Translations under genes and position numbers: made by a program
NCBI RefSeq assembly: GCF_900188165.1
Contig: NZ_FZOS01000015.1
Coordinates: 26,262 to 90,261, forward strand
Direction of reading: 5' to 3'
DNA from: Edaphosphingomonas laterariae
GTDB taxonomy: Bacteria; Pseudomonadota; Alphaproteobacteria; Sphingomonadales; Sphingomonadaceae
Length of the DNA: 64,000 bases
The notes under the pieces: generated by a model
What the model was told of the DNA's origin: nothing
What the model saw: only the letters and a program-made list of their open reading frames with translations
Database searches by the model: none
Shown here: positions 1 to 9,540 of the stretch, piece after piece
Layout of the letters: the number at the start of each line of letters is the position of its first letter
How positions within the stretch are numbered: position 1 is the first letter of the stretch

Positions 1-2
1 GC

Positions 3-818
3 GAACTGGTGCTGAAATTCCCCAAGCCCGCTCTGCTTTCCGAAAATGGCGCACGGCTCGCCTTCCTGCGCGAAAGCCTGGTCGGCGCGCGGATCGATGA
101 CCCTTATGTCGGCGGTGCCATCGCGATCGCGCCGGAACGGCAGAGCCAGCTCTATATCGCCATGCCTTATCTGCCCGGCGAAACGCTGGAAGAACGCCTT
201 GGCCGCACGCCCGTCACGATCGACCGCGGGGTGCAGATCGCCGCCCAGCTCGCGCGCGGCGTTGCGGCGCTCCACCGGCGCGGCATCGTCCATCGCGACA
301 TCAAGCCGGAAAATGTGATCCTGCCCGAAGGCGGCGGGCTGAAGCTGATCGATCTCGGCGTCGCGCGTCTGCCCCGGGTGGAGGAATTCGCGCAGGACGA
401 AATTCCCGGCACCCCCAGCTATATGGCGCCCGAACTCTATGAGGGCGAACGCGGGTCCGAAGCGAGCGACCAGTTCGCGCTCGGCGTCACCATCTACCGG
501 CTGTTCACCGGCAAATATCCGTTCGGCGAGGTCGAAGCATTCAGCCGCCCGCGCTTCGGCCAGCCCGTGCCGCCGTCCCGCTATCGCGCCGACATGCCCG
601 GCTGGCTCGAAGCCACCATCCTCCGCGCGATCGCGGTCGATCCGTCGCGGCGCTTCGGCGATGTGCTCGAACTCGTCCACGCGCTCGAAAGCGGCGCCGC
701 GCATGCCGTCCGTCGCCCCGAAGCGCGCCCGTTGATCGAGCGCAATCCGGTGCTGTTCTGGCAATTGGTATCGCTGGTACTGGCGATCGCGCTGGTTGCG
801 TCCTTCGCAACCCGCTGA
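3..818 (+). CDS. Ser/Thr protein kinase domain with C-terminal membrane anchor (5' truncated)
   Basis: The reading frame enters from the left edge, so the true start lies outside the window. What is visible is nearly a whole Hanks-type kinase domain: a VLKFPK strand carrying the ATP-anchoring Lys at the very start, HRDIKPEN catalytic loop (about 291-320), a DLG metal-binding motif in place of DFG, and MAPE (about 424-435). It ends in one hydrophobic segment (about 757-812) and a short basic tail, so the kinase is membrane-tethered. In alphaproteobacteria such genes next to nasS/nasT are usually bifunctional PP2C phosphatase-kinase proteins of nitrate-assimilation clusters; that the missing N-terminus is PP2C is inference. 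It converges on nasS. Confidence 0.75.
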   Translation, partial: ELVLKFPKPALLSENGARLAFLRESLVGARIDDPYVGGAIAIAPERQSQLYIAMPYLPGETLEERLGRTPVTIDRGVQIAAQLARGVAALHRRGIVHRDIKPENVILPEGGGLKLIDLGVARLPRVEEFAQDEIPGTPSYMAPELYEGERGSEASDQFALGVTIYRLFTGKYPFGEVEAFSRPRFGQPVPPSRYRADMPGWLEATILRAIAVDPSRRFGDVLELVHALESGAAHAVRRPEARPLIERNPVLFWQLVSLVLAIALVASFATR

Positions 819-870
819 CCCCCCTCCCCATCTTCCACGCCTCAGCCCCATCGGATCTCCCGCGGACACG

Positions 871-920
871 AAAAAAGCCGCCTCCGGCCCCCCGTGATGC
901 GGTGGCCGGACAGCGGCTTT
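871..920 (+). terminator. Hairpin terminator between kinase and nasS, probably bidirectional
   Basis: Outer arms AAAGCCGC and GCGGCTTT enclose inner arms TCCGGCC and GGCCGGA. An A-run precedes and a T-run lies at the far end, so it can work on both strands for the converging kinase and nasS genes. Confidence 0.7.
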
Positions 921-1060
921 GCTGTCGTTCGATGGCGATCCCTCCCAACGTCGGGCGATCACCAATATCGCAGCGCACACTCATTGTGCGCCGCAGCGAG
1001 AAAATCACCCGATTCTTGGCCGTCACACAAGTGCAAAATGCAAAATCGTGCGCGCGCCCC

Positions 1061-2272
1061 TCAGCGCGTCGGCTCGAACCCCGCGATATAGTCGTGGATT
1101 TCAGCGGGATCGAATATGCGGCCGTCGAAGAAACGGTCCGGCCCCAGCGTCAATGTCCCGCGATCCGAACCCACGGCCAAAGGCGCCCGCAGCGCCCCTT
1201 CCAGCTTCATGCTGGCCCCCGGCATCGGCGTCGGCCCACCGGCCAGCGCACGGCGATAAATGTCCGATCGGAACACATTGGCGGCGGCCGCCTCGGCCGA
1301 TGCATCGGCCTTGGCCAGGCCCCAGCGCACGAATTGCGAGTAGATCCACAAAGCCTGGCTGCGCCACGGGAAATTGGCGGCTTCGCGGTGGAACAGCAGG
1401 AAATCGGGGGATTCGATCGGTTCCTCGCCGCGCGCGATCGGCAATTGGCCGGACAAGGCCTGCGTGATGATCTCCGCCGGCTGGCCGATATGGTGCGGCT
1501 GGCTCAACAATTCGGCGAGCGCCGGCCGGTTGGCGGGATCGTCGCACCAGGCCGCCGCGCGATCCAGCGCGCGGAGCAGCCGGTCGACGGTTTCTGGATT
1601 CGCCTCCATCCAGTCCTGGCGCAGCGCCAGCACCTTCTCCACCCCGCGCTGCCAGATGTTCGCGCCGATGGCGACGATCTCGCCCAGCCCTTCGGCCACC
1701 GCGACGCTGCTCCACGGCTCGCCCGCGATGAAGCCGTCGATCTCGCCCGCGTGCAGCGCCTCCACCATCAGCGACGGCGGCAGTACGCGCAACGTCACGT
1801 CGCGGTCGGGGTTCACGCCGGCAAATCCCAGCCAGTAACGCAGCATGATCGCATGGCTGGAAAAGCGGTGGACGATGCCGATCACCGGCTTGCGCCGATG
1901 CAGCCCGATCGCCGCGGCAAAGTCATGCGCGGTGGCGGTCGGATCGAGAATGCGGCTGCGCGGCACCGGATCGAGCGCCGCCGCCAGTTCCGACGACAAG
2001 GTCAGCGCATTGCCGTTGACGCCCAGCTTGAACGGCGCCGCGATCGCGGCCGGGTGCTGGCTCAACCCCAATGTCACCGCGATGGCGAGCGGGGCGAGCA
2101 TATGGGCGGCCTGCACCTGGCCATAGACCAGCCGGTCGCGCACATTGGCCCAGCTGGTATCGCGCACCAGGCCAAGATCGATCCCTTCGGCCTCGGCAAA
2201 GCCCATGGCCTTGGCCGCGATTAGCACGGCGCTGTCCGTCAAAGGCAGGAAGGCGACGGAGATCGGCGTCAT
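1061..2272 (-). CDS. nasS: NasS-type cytoplasmic nitrate/nitrite sensor
   Basis: A 403-residue protein of the NrtA/CmpA periplasmic-binding-protein fold without a signal peptide: it begins directly with MTPISVAFLPLTDSA. That is the mark of NasS, which binds nitrate or nitrite in the cytoplasm and holds the antiterminator NasT inactive when ligand is absent. The gene overlaps the end of nasT by 4 nt (ATGA), so the two are translated together in a 1:1 pair, as known for NasS-NasT complexes. The kinase gene downstream runs towards it. An NrtA-like transport protein is the alternative, but missing secretion signal and missing permease/ATPase genes argue against it. Confidence 0.85.
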   Translation of the reverse strand: MTPISVAFLPLTDSAVLIAAKAMGFAEAEGIDLGLVRDTSWANVRDRLVYGQVQAAHMLAPLAIAVTLGLSQHPAAIAAPFKLGVNGNALTLSSELAAALDPVPRSRILDPTATAHDFAAAIGLHRRKPVIGIVHRFSSHAIMLRYWLGFAGVNPDRDVTLRVLPPSLMVEALHAGEIDGFIAGEPWSSVAVAEGLGEIVAIGANIWQRGVEKVLALRQDWMEANPETVDRLLRALDRAAAWCDDPANRPALAELLSQPHHIGQPAEIITQALSGQLPIARGEEPIESPDFLLFHREAANFPWRSQALWIYSQFVRWGLAKADASAEAAAANVFRSDIYRRALAGGPTPMPGASMKLEGALRAPLAVGSDRGTLTLGPDRFFDGRIFDPAEIHDYIAGFEPTR

Positions 2273-2850
2273 TTCGGCCCTCCCAGCATTTCGGTGGCGG
2301 TGATCAGCGCATCGGCCACGTCGGCGATGCGGCGTCCCTGGTTCATCGCCGTCGTCCGCAACAGCGTATAGGCATCGGCTTCGGCCAGCCCGCGCTGTTC
2401 CATCAGGATCGCCTTCGCCCTGTCGATCTTCTTGCGATCGGCAAGCGCGGTGCGCGCTTCCTCCAGCTCGGTGCGCAGGCGGGCGAAGGCGTTGAACCGG
2501 CGGATAGCGAGATCGAGGATCGGCTTCACCCGATCCTTGCGCAGCCCGTCGACAACATAGGCCGAAACGCCGGCATCGATCGCCGCGCCGATCATGCTCT
2601 CATCCGATTGATCGACGAACATCGCGATCGGGCGCGACAAGGCCCGGCTTACCGCCAGCATCTCTTCCAGGCTGTCGCGGCTGGGCGTGCCGAGGTCGAT
2701 CAGCACCACATCGGGCGCCAGCCGCTCCAGCCTGGCGACGAACGCACCGGTTGGCGGCACGGCGTGGATATCGTCAAAACCGGCTTCGCGCAGGCCTTCC
2801 TCAAGGATGGTCGCGCGCAGCCCGCTTTCATCGACAATCGCGATCCGCAC
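2269..2850 (-). CDS. nasT: NasT-type ANTAR response regulator/antiterminator
   Basis: The 193-residue protein has an N-terminal receiver-like domain (Asp7 acidic pocket, Asp52 at the phosphoacceptor place in the VVLIDLG strand), a coiled-coil linker (about 110-130) and a C-terminal ANTAR RNA-binding domain with the KIDRAKAILMEQRGL motif. The usual receiver Thr/Lys pattern is weak, matching NasT proteins, which are controlled by NasS rather than by phosphorylation. ANTAR proteins stabilise antiterminator hairpins in leaders of nitrate/nitrite reductase operons. The target leader is not in this window. First gene of the nasT-nasS pair. Confidence 0.88.
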   Translation of the reverse strand: MRIAIVDESGLRATILEEGLREAGFDDIHAVPPTGAFVARLERLAPDVVLIDLGTPSRDSLEEMLAVSRALSRPIAMFVDQSDESMIGAAIDAGVSAYVVDGLRKDRVKPILDLAIRRFNAFARLRTELEEARTALADRKKIDRAKAILMEQRGLAEADAYTLLRTTAMNQGRRIADVADALITATEMLGGPK

Positions 2851-2901
2851 ATCACCCCCCAGGGAATCGGCGGCACTCCATCAGTGCATCGCGCCTGCCC
2901 G

Positions 2902-3369
2902 TCAAGGCGTCAACCGCGCCGCCTTCACCAATGCCTCGTCGAGCGCCGACAGGAATCGCGATCGATCGGCCTTGGAAAAGGGCGGCGGGCCGCCAATCCC
3001 GTCGCCCACCGCGCCCGCACGCAGATCCGCCATGATCGCCCGCGTGGCGACCGCCGCGCCGATCGAACTGGTGGTGAAAGGCTTGCCATTGGGCGCAATC
3101 ACCATGGCGCCGGCCTTCAGGCAGCGATCGGCGAGGAGGATATCCGCCGTCACCACGATAGTGCGTGGCGCGGCGCGCTCTGCGATCCAGTCGTCCGCCG
3201 CGTCGAAGCCTGCGTCCACCACCACCCGCTCGATCAGCGGATGGGCAGGCACGCGCAGATGTGCGTTGCTGACGATCGTTACCGGCACCTCCCGGCGAAA
3301 GGCGACCTTGTAGATCTCCTCCTTTACCGGGCAGGCATCGGCGTCGACCAATATGCGGATGCCGCTCAC
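2902..3369 (-). CDS. YaiI/YqxD family protein (UPF0178)
   Basis: A 155-residue protein that starts with the family signature ILVDADACPVK and carries a second conserved acidic stretch, VVTADILLADRC, at about residue 70. These acidic residues suggest a PIN/NYN-like nuclease fold, but the biochemical role of UPF0178 is not established. It overlaps the end of the upstream RNA helicase by 4 nt, so both are likely made from one message; a link to RNA metabolism is therefore reasonable but inferred. Length is normal for the family. Confidence 0.88.
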   Translation of the reverse strand: MSGIRILVDADACPVKEEIYKVAFRREVPVTIVSNAHLRVPAHPLIERVVVDAGFDAADDWIAERAAPRTIVVTADILLADRCLKAGAMVIAPNGKPFTTSSIGAAVATRAIMADLRAGAVGDGIGGPPPFSKADRSRFLSALDEALVKAARLTP

Positions 3370-5087
3370 CGCCCCCGGCGCGGCCCCTGCCCCTGCCCCT
3401 GGCCCGGTCCAGCCCGGAATGGCTTTGCCTGATGCCGCACAGGCGGCGGGCCGCTGCGCCGGTTATGCCGCGCGGCTTCCCGCGGGGAACCCTGGATCGG
3501 TTCGATACGGATACCGTCCTCGGTGTTCGGATCGCCGGCCGTGCGCTTCACCGCCGCCACGAAACGCGACGCGGCGTGGCGGGGAATTTCGAACATCGTC
3601 TCGTCGGCGGCGATGCGGATCGCGCCGATATCCTGCTTGGTGATGTGGCCGCGACGGCAGAGCAACGGCAGCAGCCAGCGCGGATCGGCATTGTGCCGGC
3701 GGCCGACATCCATGCGGAACCACACCGTATCCTCGAAGCCGGGGCGCGGGCCTTCCGGCCGCTCGCGCGGCTTGGGGCCCTGATCCACCATTTCTTCGGG
3801 CGCGGGCAGCTTGGAACGGTGGCTGCGCACCAGCATCGCGGCGATGTCCTCGGGGCTGAGCTCGGCCATCAGCTTGGCGCCGAGCGCGCGATCCTCGTCC
3901 TCGATCTCGACCGGCTGGGTCAGCGCGGCGATCAGCCGTTCCTGATCGGCGGCGCGGATCTGTTCGGCGGTCGGCACCGGCACCCATTCCGCCTGGATGC
4001 GTGCGCCGCGCAGCATCGACTCCACCCGGCGACGCCGCTGATAGGGGACGATCAGCACCGCCGTCCCCTTCTTGCCGGCGCGGCCGGTGCGCCCCGAACG
4101 GTGCTGCAACGCTTCATGGTCGCGCGGCAGCTCGACATGAACGACGAGCGATAGCGACGGCAGGTCGATACCGCGCGCCGCCACGTCGGTCGCCACGCAC
4201 ACCCGCGCACGACGGTCGCGAAGCGCCTGCAGCGCATGGTTGCGCTCGCTCTGGCTATGCTCGCCCGAAAGCGCCACGGCATCGAAGCCGCGCTCGATCA
4301 GGCTGGCGTGCAGGTGGCGCACGGCATCGCGGGTCGCGCAGAACAGGATGGCGGTATCCGGCTCGTGCAGGCGCAGCAGGTTCACCACCGCCGCCTCGAT
4401 ATCCGACGGCGCCACAGTCACCGCCTGATAGGTGATGTCGCCATGGCCGCGATCTTCCGTCATGGTCGAAATACGCAGCGCATCGCGTTGATAACGCTTG
4501 GCAAGCATCGTGATCGGCTTGGGCATGGTCGCCGAAAACAGCAAGGTGCGCCGGTTCTCGGGCGTCGCATCCAGAATTTCTTCCAGATCCTCGCGGAAGC
4601 CCATGTCGAGCATCTCGTCCGCCTCGTCGAGCACGACGACGCGCAGGCCCGACAGATCGAGCGCACCGCGTTCGAGATGATCGCGCAGGCGCCCCGGCGT
4701 ACCGACGACGATATGCGCACCGTGCGAAAGATTGCGCCGCTCCTTCGACGGATCCATGCCGCCAACGCAGGAAACGATGCGGGCGCCGGCCTTGCCGTAA
4801 AGCCACATCAGTTCGCGACTCACCTGCAACGCCAGTTCGCGCGTCGGTGCGATCGCCAGGGCAAGCGGCGCGCCCGGACGGTCCATGCGGCCATCGGCAT
4901 CCAGCAGCTGCGGAGCGATAGCGAGGCCGAAAGCCACGGTTTTACCCGATCCTGTCTGGGCCGAAACGATCAGATCGCGGCTATCGGCGCCTTCCTCCAG
5001 GACGGCGGCTTGAACGGGCGTGGGCGCGGCATAGCCGCGTTCGGAGAGCGCTTCGGCAAGAAGCGCGGGCAATCGACTGAAAGGCAT
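3366..5087 (-). CDS. DEAD-box RNA helicase with DbpA-type RNA-binding domain
   Basis: A 573-residue helicase. The core shows the Q-motif region, SAQTGSGKT (motif I), PTREL (Ia), VVLDEADEMLD (II), SATMP (III), VATDVAARGIDLP (V) and HRSGRTGRAG (VI). After the core comes a DbpA/CsdA RRM-like domain (about residues 450-520) and a Gly/Gln/Arg-rich tail ending in alternating GQ pairs, a probable unstructured RNA contact. Such proteins act in ribosome assembly or cold adaptation. I use the ATG at 5087 (MPFSRLPALL): a more upstream start would add 35 non-conserved residues and run into the preceding gene. Coupled to the YaiI gene by a 4-nt overlap. Confidence 0.9.
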   Translation of the reverse strand: MPFSRLPALLAEALSERGYAAPTPVQAAVLEEGADSRDLIVSAQTGSGKTVAFGLAIAPQLLDADGRMDRPGAPLALAIAPTRELALQVSRELMWLYGKAGARIVSCVGGMDPSKERRNLSHGAHIVVGTPGRLRDHLERGALDLSGLRVVVLDEADEMLDMGFREDLEEILDATPENRRTLLFSATMPKPITMLAKRYQRDALRISTMTEDRGHGDITYQAVTVAPSDIEAAVVNLLRLHEPDTAILFCATRDAVRHLHASLIERGFDAVALSGEHSQSERNHALQALRDRRARVCVATDVAARGIDLPSLSLVVHVELPRDHEALQHRSGRTGRAGKKGTAVLIVPYQRRRRVESMLRGARIQAEWVPVPTAEQIRAADQERLIAALTQPVEIEDEDRALGAKLMAELSPEDIAAMLVRSHRSKLPAPEEMVDQGPKPRERPEGPRPGFEDTVWFRMDVGRRHNADPRWLLPLLCRRGHITKQDIGAIRIAADETMFEIPRHAASRFVAAVKRTAGDPNTEDGIRIEPIQGSPREAARHNRRSGPPPVRHQAKPFRAGPGQGQGQGPRRGR

Positions 5088-5130
5088 TGTTTGCAGATGG
5101 CAGCAATCGCCAGCTTGGCAAGGCTTTTCG

Positions 5131-6312
5131 CTAAATCGCGTTTCCGGCGGCCCAGCCGCTCGCCCATGCCCATTGGAAATTATACCCGCCAAGCCAGCCG
5201 GTTACGTCCACCGCTTCGCCAATCGCATAAAGGCCGGGCACGCGCTTGGCCTCCATGCTTTTTGATGACAGCCCGGCGGTGTCGATCCCGCCCACCGTCA
5301 CTTCGGCCTTGGCATAGCCTTCGGTGCCATTGGGCTTGAAGCGCCAGTCAGCCAGGCGGCGCTCCGCCGCGTTCAGTGCCTTATCTGTCAGATTGCCGAG
5401 TTCGCCGGCCAGTTCCAGCCGCTCGGCCAGCGCCTCCGCCAGCCGATCGGGCAGCTTGCCGCCAAGCGCGCTCCGCACCGTCGCGCGCGGCTTGGCGCGC
5501 TTCAACGCCGCCAGCCATGCCTCGCCCTCGGCCGGCAGGAAATCGACGCCGATCTCCTGCCCGTGCCGCCAATAGGATGATATTTGCAGGATCGCCGGGC
5601 CGGAAAGGCCCTTGTGGGTGAAGAGCGCCGCCTCGCGAAAGCTCGTCTTTCCACAGCGCGTGATCACTTCGGCCGACACGCCTGACAAGGAACGGAAAAG
5701 TGCCTCGTCGCCGCCCAGCGTCAGCGGCACCAGCGCCGGGCGCGGTTCCACCACCTTCAGTCCGAAGTGCCGCGCAAGATCATAGGCATAGCCCGTCGCC
5801 CCCATCTTGGGGATCGAAGGTCCGCCGGTTGCGATCACCAGCGCCGGCGCGGCCGCCCGCCGCGCGCCAAAAGATACAAAATAGGCCCCGTCGCGATGCT
5901 CGACGCCGGTCACGTCCGCCCCCAGCGCCATCTCGACGCCGCCCATTGCGCATTCCTCCGCCAGCATGGCGACGATCTGCCGGGCCGAACCGTCGCAGAA
6001 CAGCTGGCCCAGCGTCTTTTCGTGCCAGGCGATGCAATAGCGATCGACCATGCCGATAAAATCATGCTGGCTGTAGCGGCTCATCGCCGATTTCATGAAA
6101 TGCGGATTGGCGGAGATATAGCGGTCCGGCGCCGCGTGAAGATTGGTGAAATTGCACCGCCCGCCGCCCGAAATCAGGATCTTCTTGCCCGGCTCGTCCG
6201 CCCGGTCGATCAGCAGCACGCGCCTTCCGCGCTGCCCGGCCACGGCCGCGCACATCATGCCGGCGGCGCCAGCCCCCAGGATAACAACATCATATTGATC
6301 GACAGCAGTCAC
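5131..6312 (-). CDS. BaiN/RdsA-family NAD(P)/FAD-dependent oxidoreductase (HI0933-like flavoprotein)
   Basis: About 393 residues with an N-terminal dinucleotide fold (VVILGAGAAGMM), the family motif GKKILISGGGRCNFTN, and a C-terminal FAD contact region (GLYAIGEAVDVTGWLGGYN). These flavoproteins are common in bacteria; some reduce steroid or flavin-linked substrates (BaiN), but most have no assigned substrate. I prefer the GTG at 6312 because the flavin fold starts a few residues later; an ATG at 6363 would add 17 residues without family similarity. It is 43 nt upstream of the RNA helicase on the same strand. Confidence 0.85.
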   Translation of the reverse strand: MTAVDQYDVVILGAGAAGMMCAAVAGQRGRRVLLIDRADEPGKKILISGGGRCNFTNLHAAPDRYISANPHFMKSAMSRYSQHDFIGMVDRYCIAWHEKTLGQLFCDGSARQIVAMLAEECAMGGVEMALGADVTGVEHRDGAYFVSFGARRAAAPALVIATGGPSIPKMGATGYAYDLARHFGLKVVEPRPALVPLTLGGDEALFRSLSGVSAEVITRCGKTSFREAALFTHKGLSGPAILQISSYWRHGQEIGVDFLPAEGEAWLAALKRAKPRATVRSALGGKLPDRLAEALAERLELAGELGNLTDKALNAAERRLADWRFKPNGTEGYAKAEVTVGGIDTAGLSSKSMEAKRVPGLYAIGEAVDVTGWLGGYNFQWAWASGWAAGNAI

Positions 6313-6467
6313 AGGCGCGCAACCAGATCCATGGCAGAATAGCGAATGCCGCGTCGCCTGCATGATGCGTCGATCGCCGTCAATCGGGCGACGGCCGGTT
6401 TCACCTTGCCTGTTCGCCGCGCGCGGCGGCGGTTATGCTGGCTATGTCCAGCACAGAGTTCGTCGCC

Positions 6468-7487
6468 ATGAAGATGAAAGCCGCCATTGCCCGGGCCTTC
6501 GGCCAGCCGCTCAGCCTCGAAGAGGTCGATGTCCCCTCTCCTGGCCCCGGCGAGGTGCTGGTGAAGGTGGTCGCCAGCGGCGTCTGCCACACCGATCTCC
6601 ACGCCATCGACGGCGACTGGCCGGTCAAGCCCACGCTGCCACTGATCCCGGGCCACGAAGGCGTCGGCCATGTCGCCGCCATCGGGCCCGGCGTCACCGG
6701 CGTCAAAGAAGGCGATGCGGTCGGCGTGCCATGGCTCCACGATGCGTGCCGCGCTTGCGAATATTGCGAAACCGGCTGGGAAACGCTGTGCGAACGCCAG
6801 CACAATACCGGTTACAGCGTGAATGGCGGGTTCGCCGAATATGTCGTCGCCAGCGCCCCCTTTGTCGGCCATTTGCCGAAGGATGTGGATTTCGTCGCGA
6901 TGGCGCCGATCCTCTGCGCGGGCGTCACCGTCTATAAGGGCCTCAAGGAAACCGAGGCGCGGCCCGGCGAATGGGTCGCGATTTCGGGCATCGGCGGTCT
7001 CGGCCATGTCGCCATCCAATATGCCAAGGCCATGGGCCTCAACGTGATCGCGCTCGACGTCGCGGACGACAAGCTCGCCCTTGCCCGCGACATGGGGGCC
7101 GATCTCGCGCTCGATGCGCGGTCGAACGATCTGGTGGACCGGGTGGCGAAGGAAACCGGCGGCGGCGCGCATGGCGTGCTCGTCACCGCCGTCTCACCCC
7201 CGGCATTCGGCCAGGCGATCGCATGTGCGCGGCGCAAGGGCACCGTCAGCCTGGTCGGATTGCCGCCGGGCGATTTCCCGACGCCGATCTTCGATGTCGT
7301 GCTGAAACGCATCACCGTGCGCGGCTCGATCGTCGGCACGCGGCGCGATCTCGCCGAAGCGATCGATTTCGCCGTGCGCGGCAAGGTCAGGGCGCATGTC
7401 GCCGCCCGCCCGCTCGATGACGTCAACGCCGTGCTGGACGAACTGCGCGCCGGCAAGGTCGAAGGCCGGATCGCGCTGGTTCCGTAA
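6468..7487 (+). CDS. adhP: Zinc-dependent alcohol dehydrogenase, AdhP type
   Basis: About 339 residues of the medium-chain dehydrogenase family. The catalytic zinc site is seen as GVCHTDLH and GHEGVGHV, the structural zinc site as four Cys in CRACEYCETGWETLC, and the NAD fold as GIGGLGHVAIQYAKAMG. It oxidises or reduces primary alcohols and aldehydes with NAD. The start is uncertain: ATG codons at 6435, 6468 and 6474 are in frame and none has a clear ribosome site; 6468 or 6474 matches the usual N-terminus. It stands alone on this strand and converges with lolD with only 17 nt between them. Confidence 0.9.
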   Translation: MKMKAAIARAFGQPLSLEEVDVPSPGPGEVLVKVVASGVCHTDLHAIDGDWPVKPTLPLIPGHEGVGHVAAIGPGVTGVKEGDAVGVPWLHDACRACEYCETGWETLCERQHNTGYSVNGGFAEYVVASAPFVGHLPKDVDFVAMAPILCAGVTVYKGLKETEARPGEWVAISGIGGLGHVAIQYAKAMGLNVIALDVADDKLALARDMGADLALDARSNDLVDRVAKETGGGAHGVLVTAVSPPAFGQAIACARRKGTVSLVGLPPGDFPTPIFDVVLKRITVRGSIVGTRRDLAEAIDFAVRGKVRAHVAARPLDDVNAVLDELRAGKVEGRIALVP

Positions 7488-7504
7488 TCCGGCCGGCGGA
7501 CGTG

Positions 7505-8176
7505 CTATTCCAGCACGCCGTCATGCAGCCGGACGACGCGATCCATCTTGGCGGCCAGCCGCTCATTATGCGTCGCGACCAGCGCGGCCGAACCTTCGCC
7601 ACGCACCAGCCGCAGGAATTCGGCCAGCACGATATCGGCCGTCGCCTCGTCCAAATTGCCGGTCGGCTCATCCGCCAGCACCAGCGCCGGCCGGTTGGCC
7701 AGCGCGCGGGCGACGGCCACGCGCTGCTGTTCGCCGCCGGAAAGCTTGCTTGGCCGATGATCGAGCCGATGGGCCAGCCCCAGCGCCTCCAGCAAAATGC
7801 GGGACCGCGCGATCGCCTCCACGGGCGTCGCACCGTGGATCAGTTGCGGCAGCTCGACATTCTCGATCGCCGAGAAATCGGGCAGCAGGTGGTGGAACTG
7901 ATAGACGAAGCCCAGCGCGTCGCGGCGGAGCTTCGTCCTGCCATCATTGTCGAGTCGCGCGGCTTCCTGCCCCTGGATGCGGATCGAACCCTCGAACCCG
8001 CCTTCCAGCAAGCCCACCGCCTGCAACAGCGTCGACTTGCCCGATCCCGACGGGCCGAGCAGCGCCACGATCTCGCCCGATCCGACATGCAGGTCCACGC
8101 CGCGCAGGACGTGGATCACCGCATCGCCCTGGGTGAAGCTGCGCTTCAGGCCCGTGGTCCGCAACACCTCACTCAT
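7505..8176 (-). CDS. lolD: LolD lipoprotein-releasing ABC transporter ATPase
   Basis: A 223-residue ABC ATPase of the MacB/LolD group: Walker [10 protein letters not shown], signature [15 protein letters not shown], Walker [12 protein letters not shown]. With the LolC/E-type permease encoded just upstream (8-nt overlap) it powers extraction of outer-membrane lipoproteins from the inner membrane to LolA. Length is typical for LolD. A MacB-like exporter is less likely because the permease lacks the large MacB arrangement and no HlyD partner is next to it. Confidence 0.92.
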   Translation of the reverse strand: MSEVLRTTGLKRSFTQGDAVIHVLRGVDLHVGSGEIVALLGPSGSGKSTLLQAVGLLEGGFEGSIRIQGQEAARLDNDGRTKLRRDALGFVYQFHHLLPDFSAIENVELPQLIHGATPVEAIARSRILLEALGLAHRLDHRPSKLSGGEQQRVAVARALANRPALVLADEPTGNLDEATADIVLAEFLRLVRGEGSAALVATHNERLAAKMDRVVRLHDGVLE

Positions 8177-9419
8177 AACGCAGCACCTGCACCGGATCGG
8201 TTTTGGCCGCGCGCCAGGCCGGGATCAGCGTCGCAAGGAAGCTCAGCACCAGCGTCAGCGCGATGATCGCGAAGATTTCGAACGGATTGGCCTTGTAAGG
8301 CAGTTCCGTCAGGAAGCGGATCGACGGATCCCACAGATTTTGCCCCGTCACCAGCTGCACGAAATTCACCACCTGCTGCCGGAAGATCGCGGTCACCACG
8401 GCGAACAGGATACCCACCAATATCCCGGCCACGCTGATCGACAGGCCGATGGCGATGAAGATTTTCAGGATCGACCGGCTTGTCGCCCCCATGGTCCGCA
8501 TGATCGCGATATCGCGCGTCTTCGCCCGCACCAGCATGATCAGCGACGACAGGATGTTGAACGCGGCGACCAGCACGATGAAGGCGAGGATGACGAACAT
8601 CGCCACCCGCTCCACCGCCAGCGCCTCGAACAGCGATGCGTTCATCTGCCGCCAATCGGTGACGACACCCTGCTGGCCGACATTCACCGCCAGCGGCGCC
8701 ACGATCGCGCCGACGCGATCGGGATCGGCCGTGTCGATCTCCACCATCCCCACCGCGTCGCCCAGCATCAGCAGGGTCTGGGCGTCCTCGATCGGCATCA
8801 GCACGAACGCCTTGTCATAATCATAGACACCGACTTCGAAGATGGCGGCCACGGTATAGCTCACGATCCGGGGCACCGTGCCGAACGGCGTCGTCTGCCC
8901 CTGCGGGCTGATCAGGCTGATCTGGCCGCCCACCTGCGCGCCCAGCGCCTCGGCCAGCCGCGAACCGATCGCCACGCTGTCGGCACCGGGCACCAGCGCA
9001 TTCATGTTGCCGGCGACGACATTGCCCTGGATCGTCGGGTTGTTGCGGATGTCCGTCACGCGCATCCCGCGCGCAATCACGCCTTCGACCCGACCGTCAT
9101 AGCTTGCCATCAGCGGCTGTTCGATCAGCGGGGTGGCGCTCGTCACCCCCGGCGTCGCCTGCGCCTGCGCCACGATCGCCTGCCAGTCCGGCAGCCGCCC
9201 GCCATAACCCTGCACGACGGCATGGCCATTGAGGCCGACCACCTTGTCGAACAGCTCCGCGCGGAAGCCGTTCATCACGCTCATCACCGTGATCAGCGCC
9301 CATACGCCCAGCGTCACGGCGAACAGGCTGATCCCCGCGACGATGAAGATGAACCCCTCGCCCTTGCCGGGCAGCAGGTAACGCTTGGCAATCGTTCGCT
9401 CGAAGCGGGATAGGATCAT
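8169..9419 (-). CDS. LolC/LolE-type lipoprotein-releasing permease
   Basis: A 416-residue inner-membrane permease: an N-terminal helix (about 22-50), a large periplasmic domain (about 50-265), then three more helices (about 275-305, 320-350, 380-405) ending in the FtsX-family motif [21 protein letters not shown], of which ARTDP-like residues face the cytoplasm. Alphaproteobacteria often use one LolC/E-type permease (sometimes called LolF) as a homodimer instead of separate LolC and LolE; the single gene here fits that. It precedes lolD with an 8-nt overlap and follows proS after 121 nt. Confidence 0.9.
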   Translation of the reverse strand: MILSRFERTIAKRYLLPGKGEGFIFIVAGISLFAVTLGVWALITVMSVMNGFRAELFDKVVGLNGHAVVQGYGGRLPDWQAIVAQAQATPGVTSATPLIEQPLMASYDGRVEGVIARGMRVTDIRNNPTIQGNVVAGNMNALVPGADSVAIGSRLAEALGAQVGGQISLISPQGQTTPFGTVPRIVSYTVAAIFEVGVYDYDKAFVLMPIEDAQTLLMLGDAVGMVEIDTADPDRVGAIVAPLAVNVGQQGVVTDWRQMNASLFEALAVERVAMFVILAFIVLVAAFNILSSLIMLVRAKTRDIAIMRTMGATSRSILKIFIAIGLSISVAGILVGILFAVVTAIFRQQVVNFVQLVTGQNLWDPSIRFLTELPYKANPFEIFAIIALTLVLSFLATLIPAWRAAKTDPVQVLRYE

Positions 9420-9484
9420 GCGTGTCGCCCGTCAGCCATGCCCGCCGCCCTCGTCCGAATGGATGTCGGGGCGAGCATTAAGGG

Positions 9485-9504
9485 ATCCCGGCTTTCGCCG
9501 GGAT
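9485..9504. repeat. REP-like palindrome after proS
   Basis: Perfect 8-bp arms ATCCCGGC and GCCGGGAT with a TTTC loop, followed by GAC. This palindrome type is widespread between genes in sphingomonads. It sits just downstream of proS on the minus strand and upstream of the lol genes, and may act as a weak terminator. I see only this copy in the window. Confidence 0.6.
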
Positions 9505-9540
9505 GACCAGAGTGTGCGAAACCAGGGTGTGCGAAAGGCG

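Noticed and set aside
9511..9537. Short direct repeat GTGTGCGAAA twice
   Set aside because: Only 10 nt long and single occurrence; probably chance or slippage near the REP-like element.
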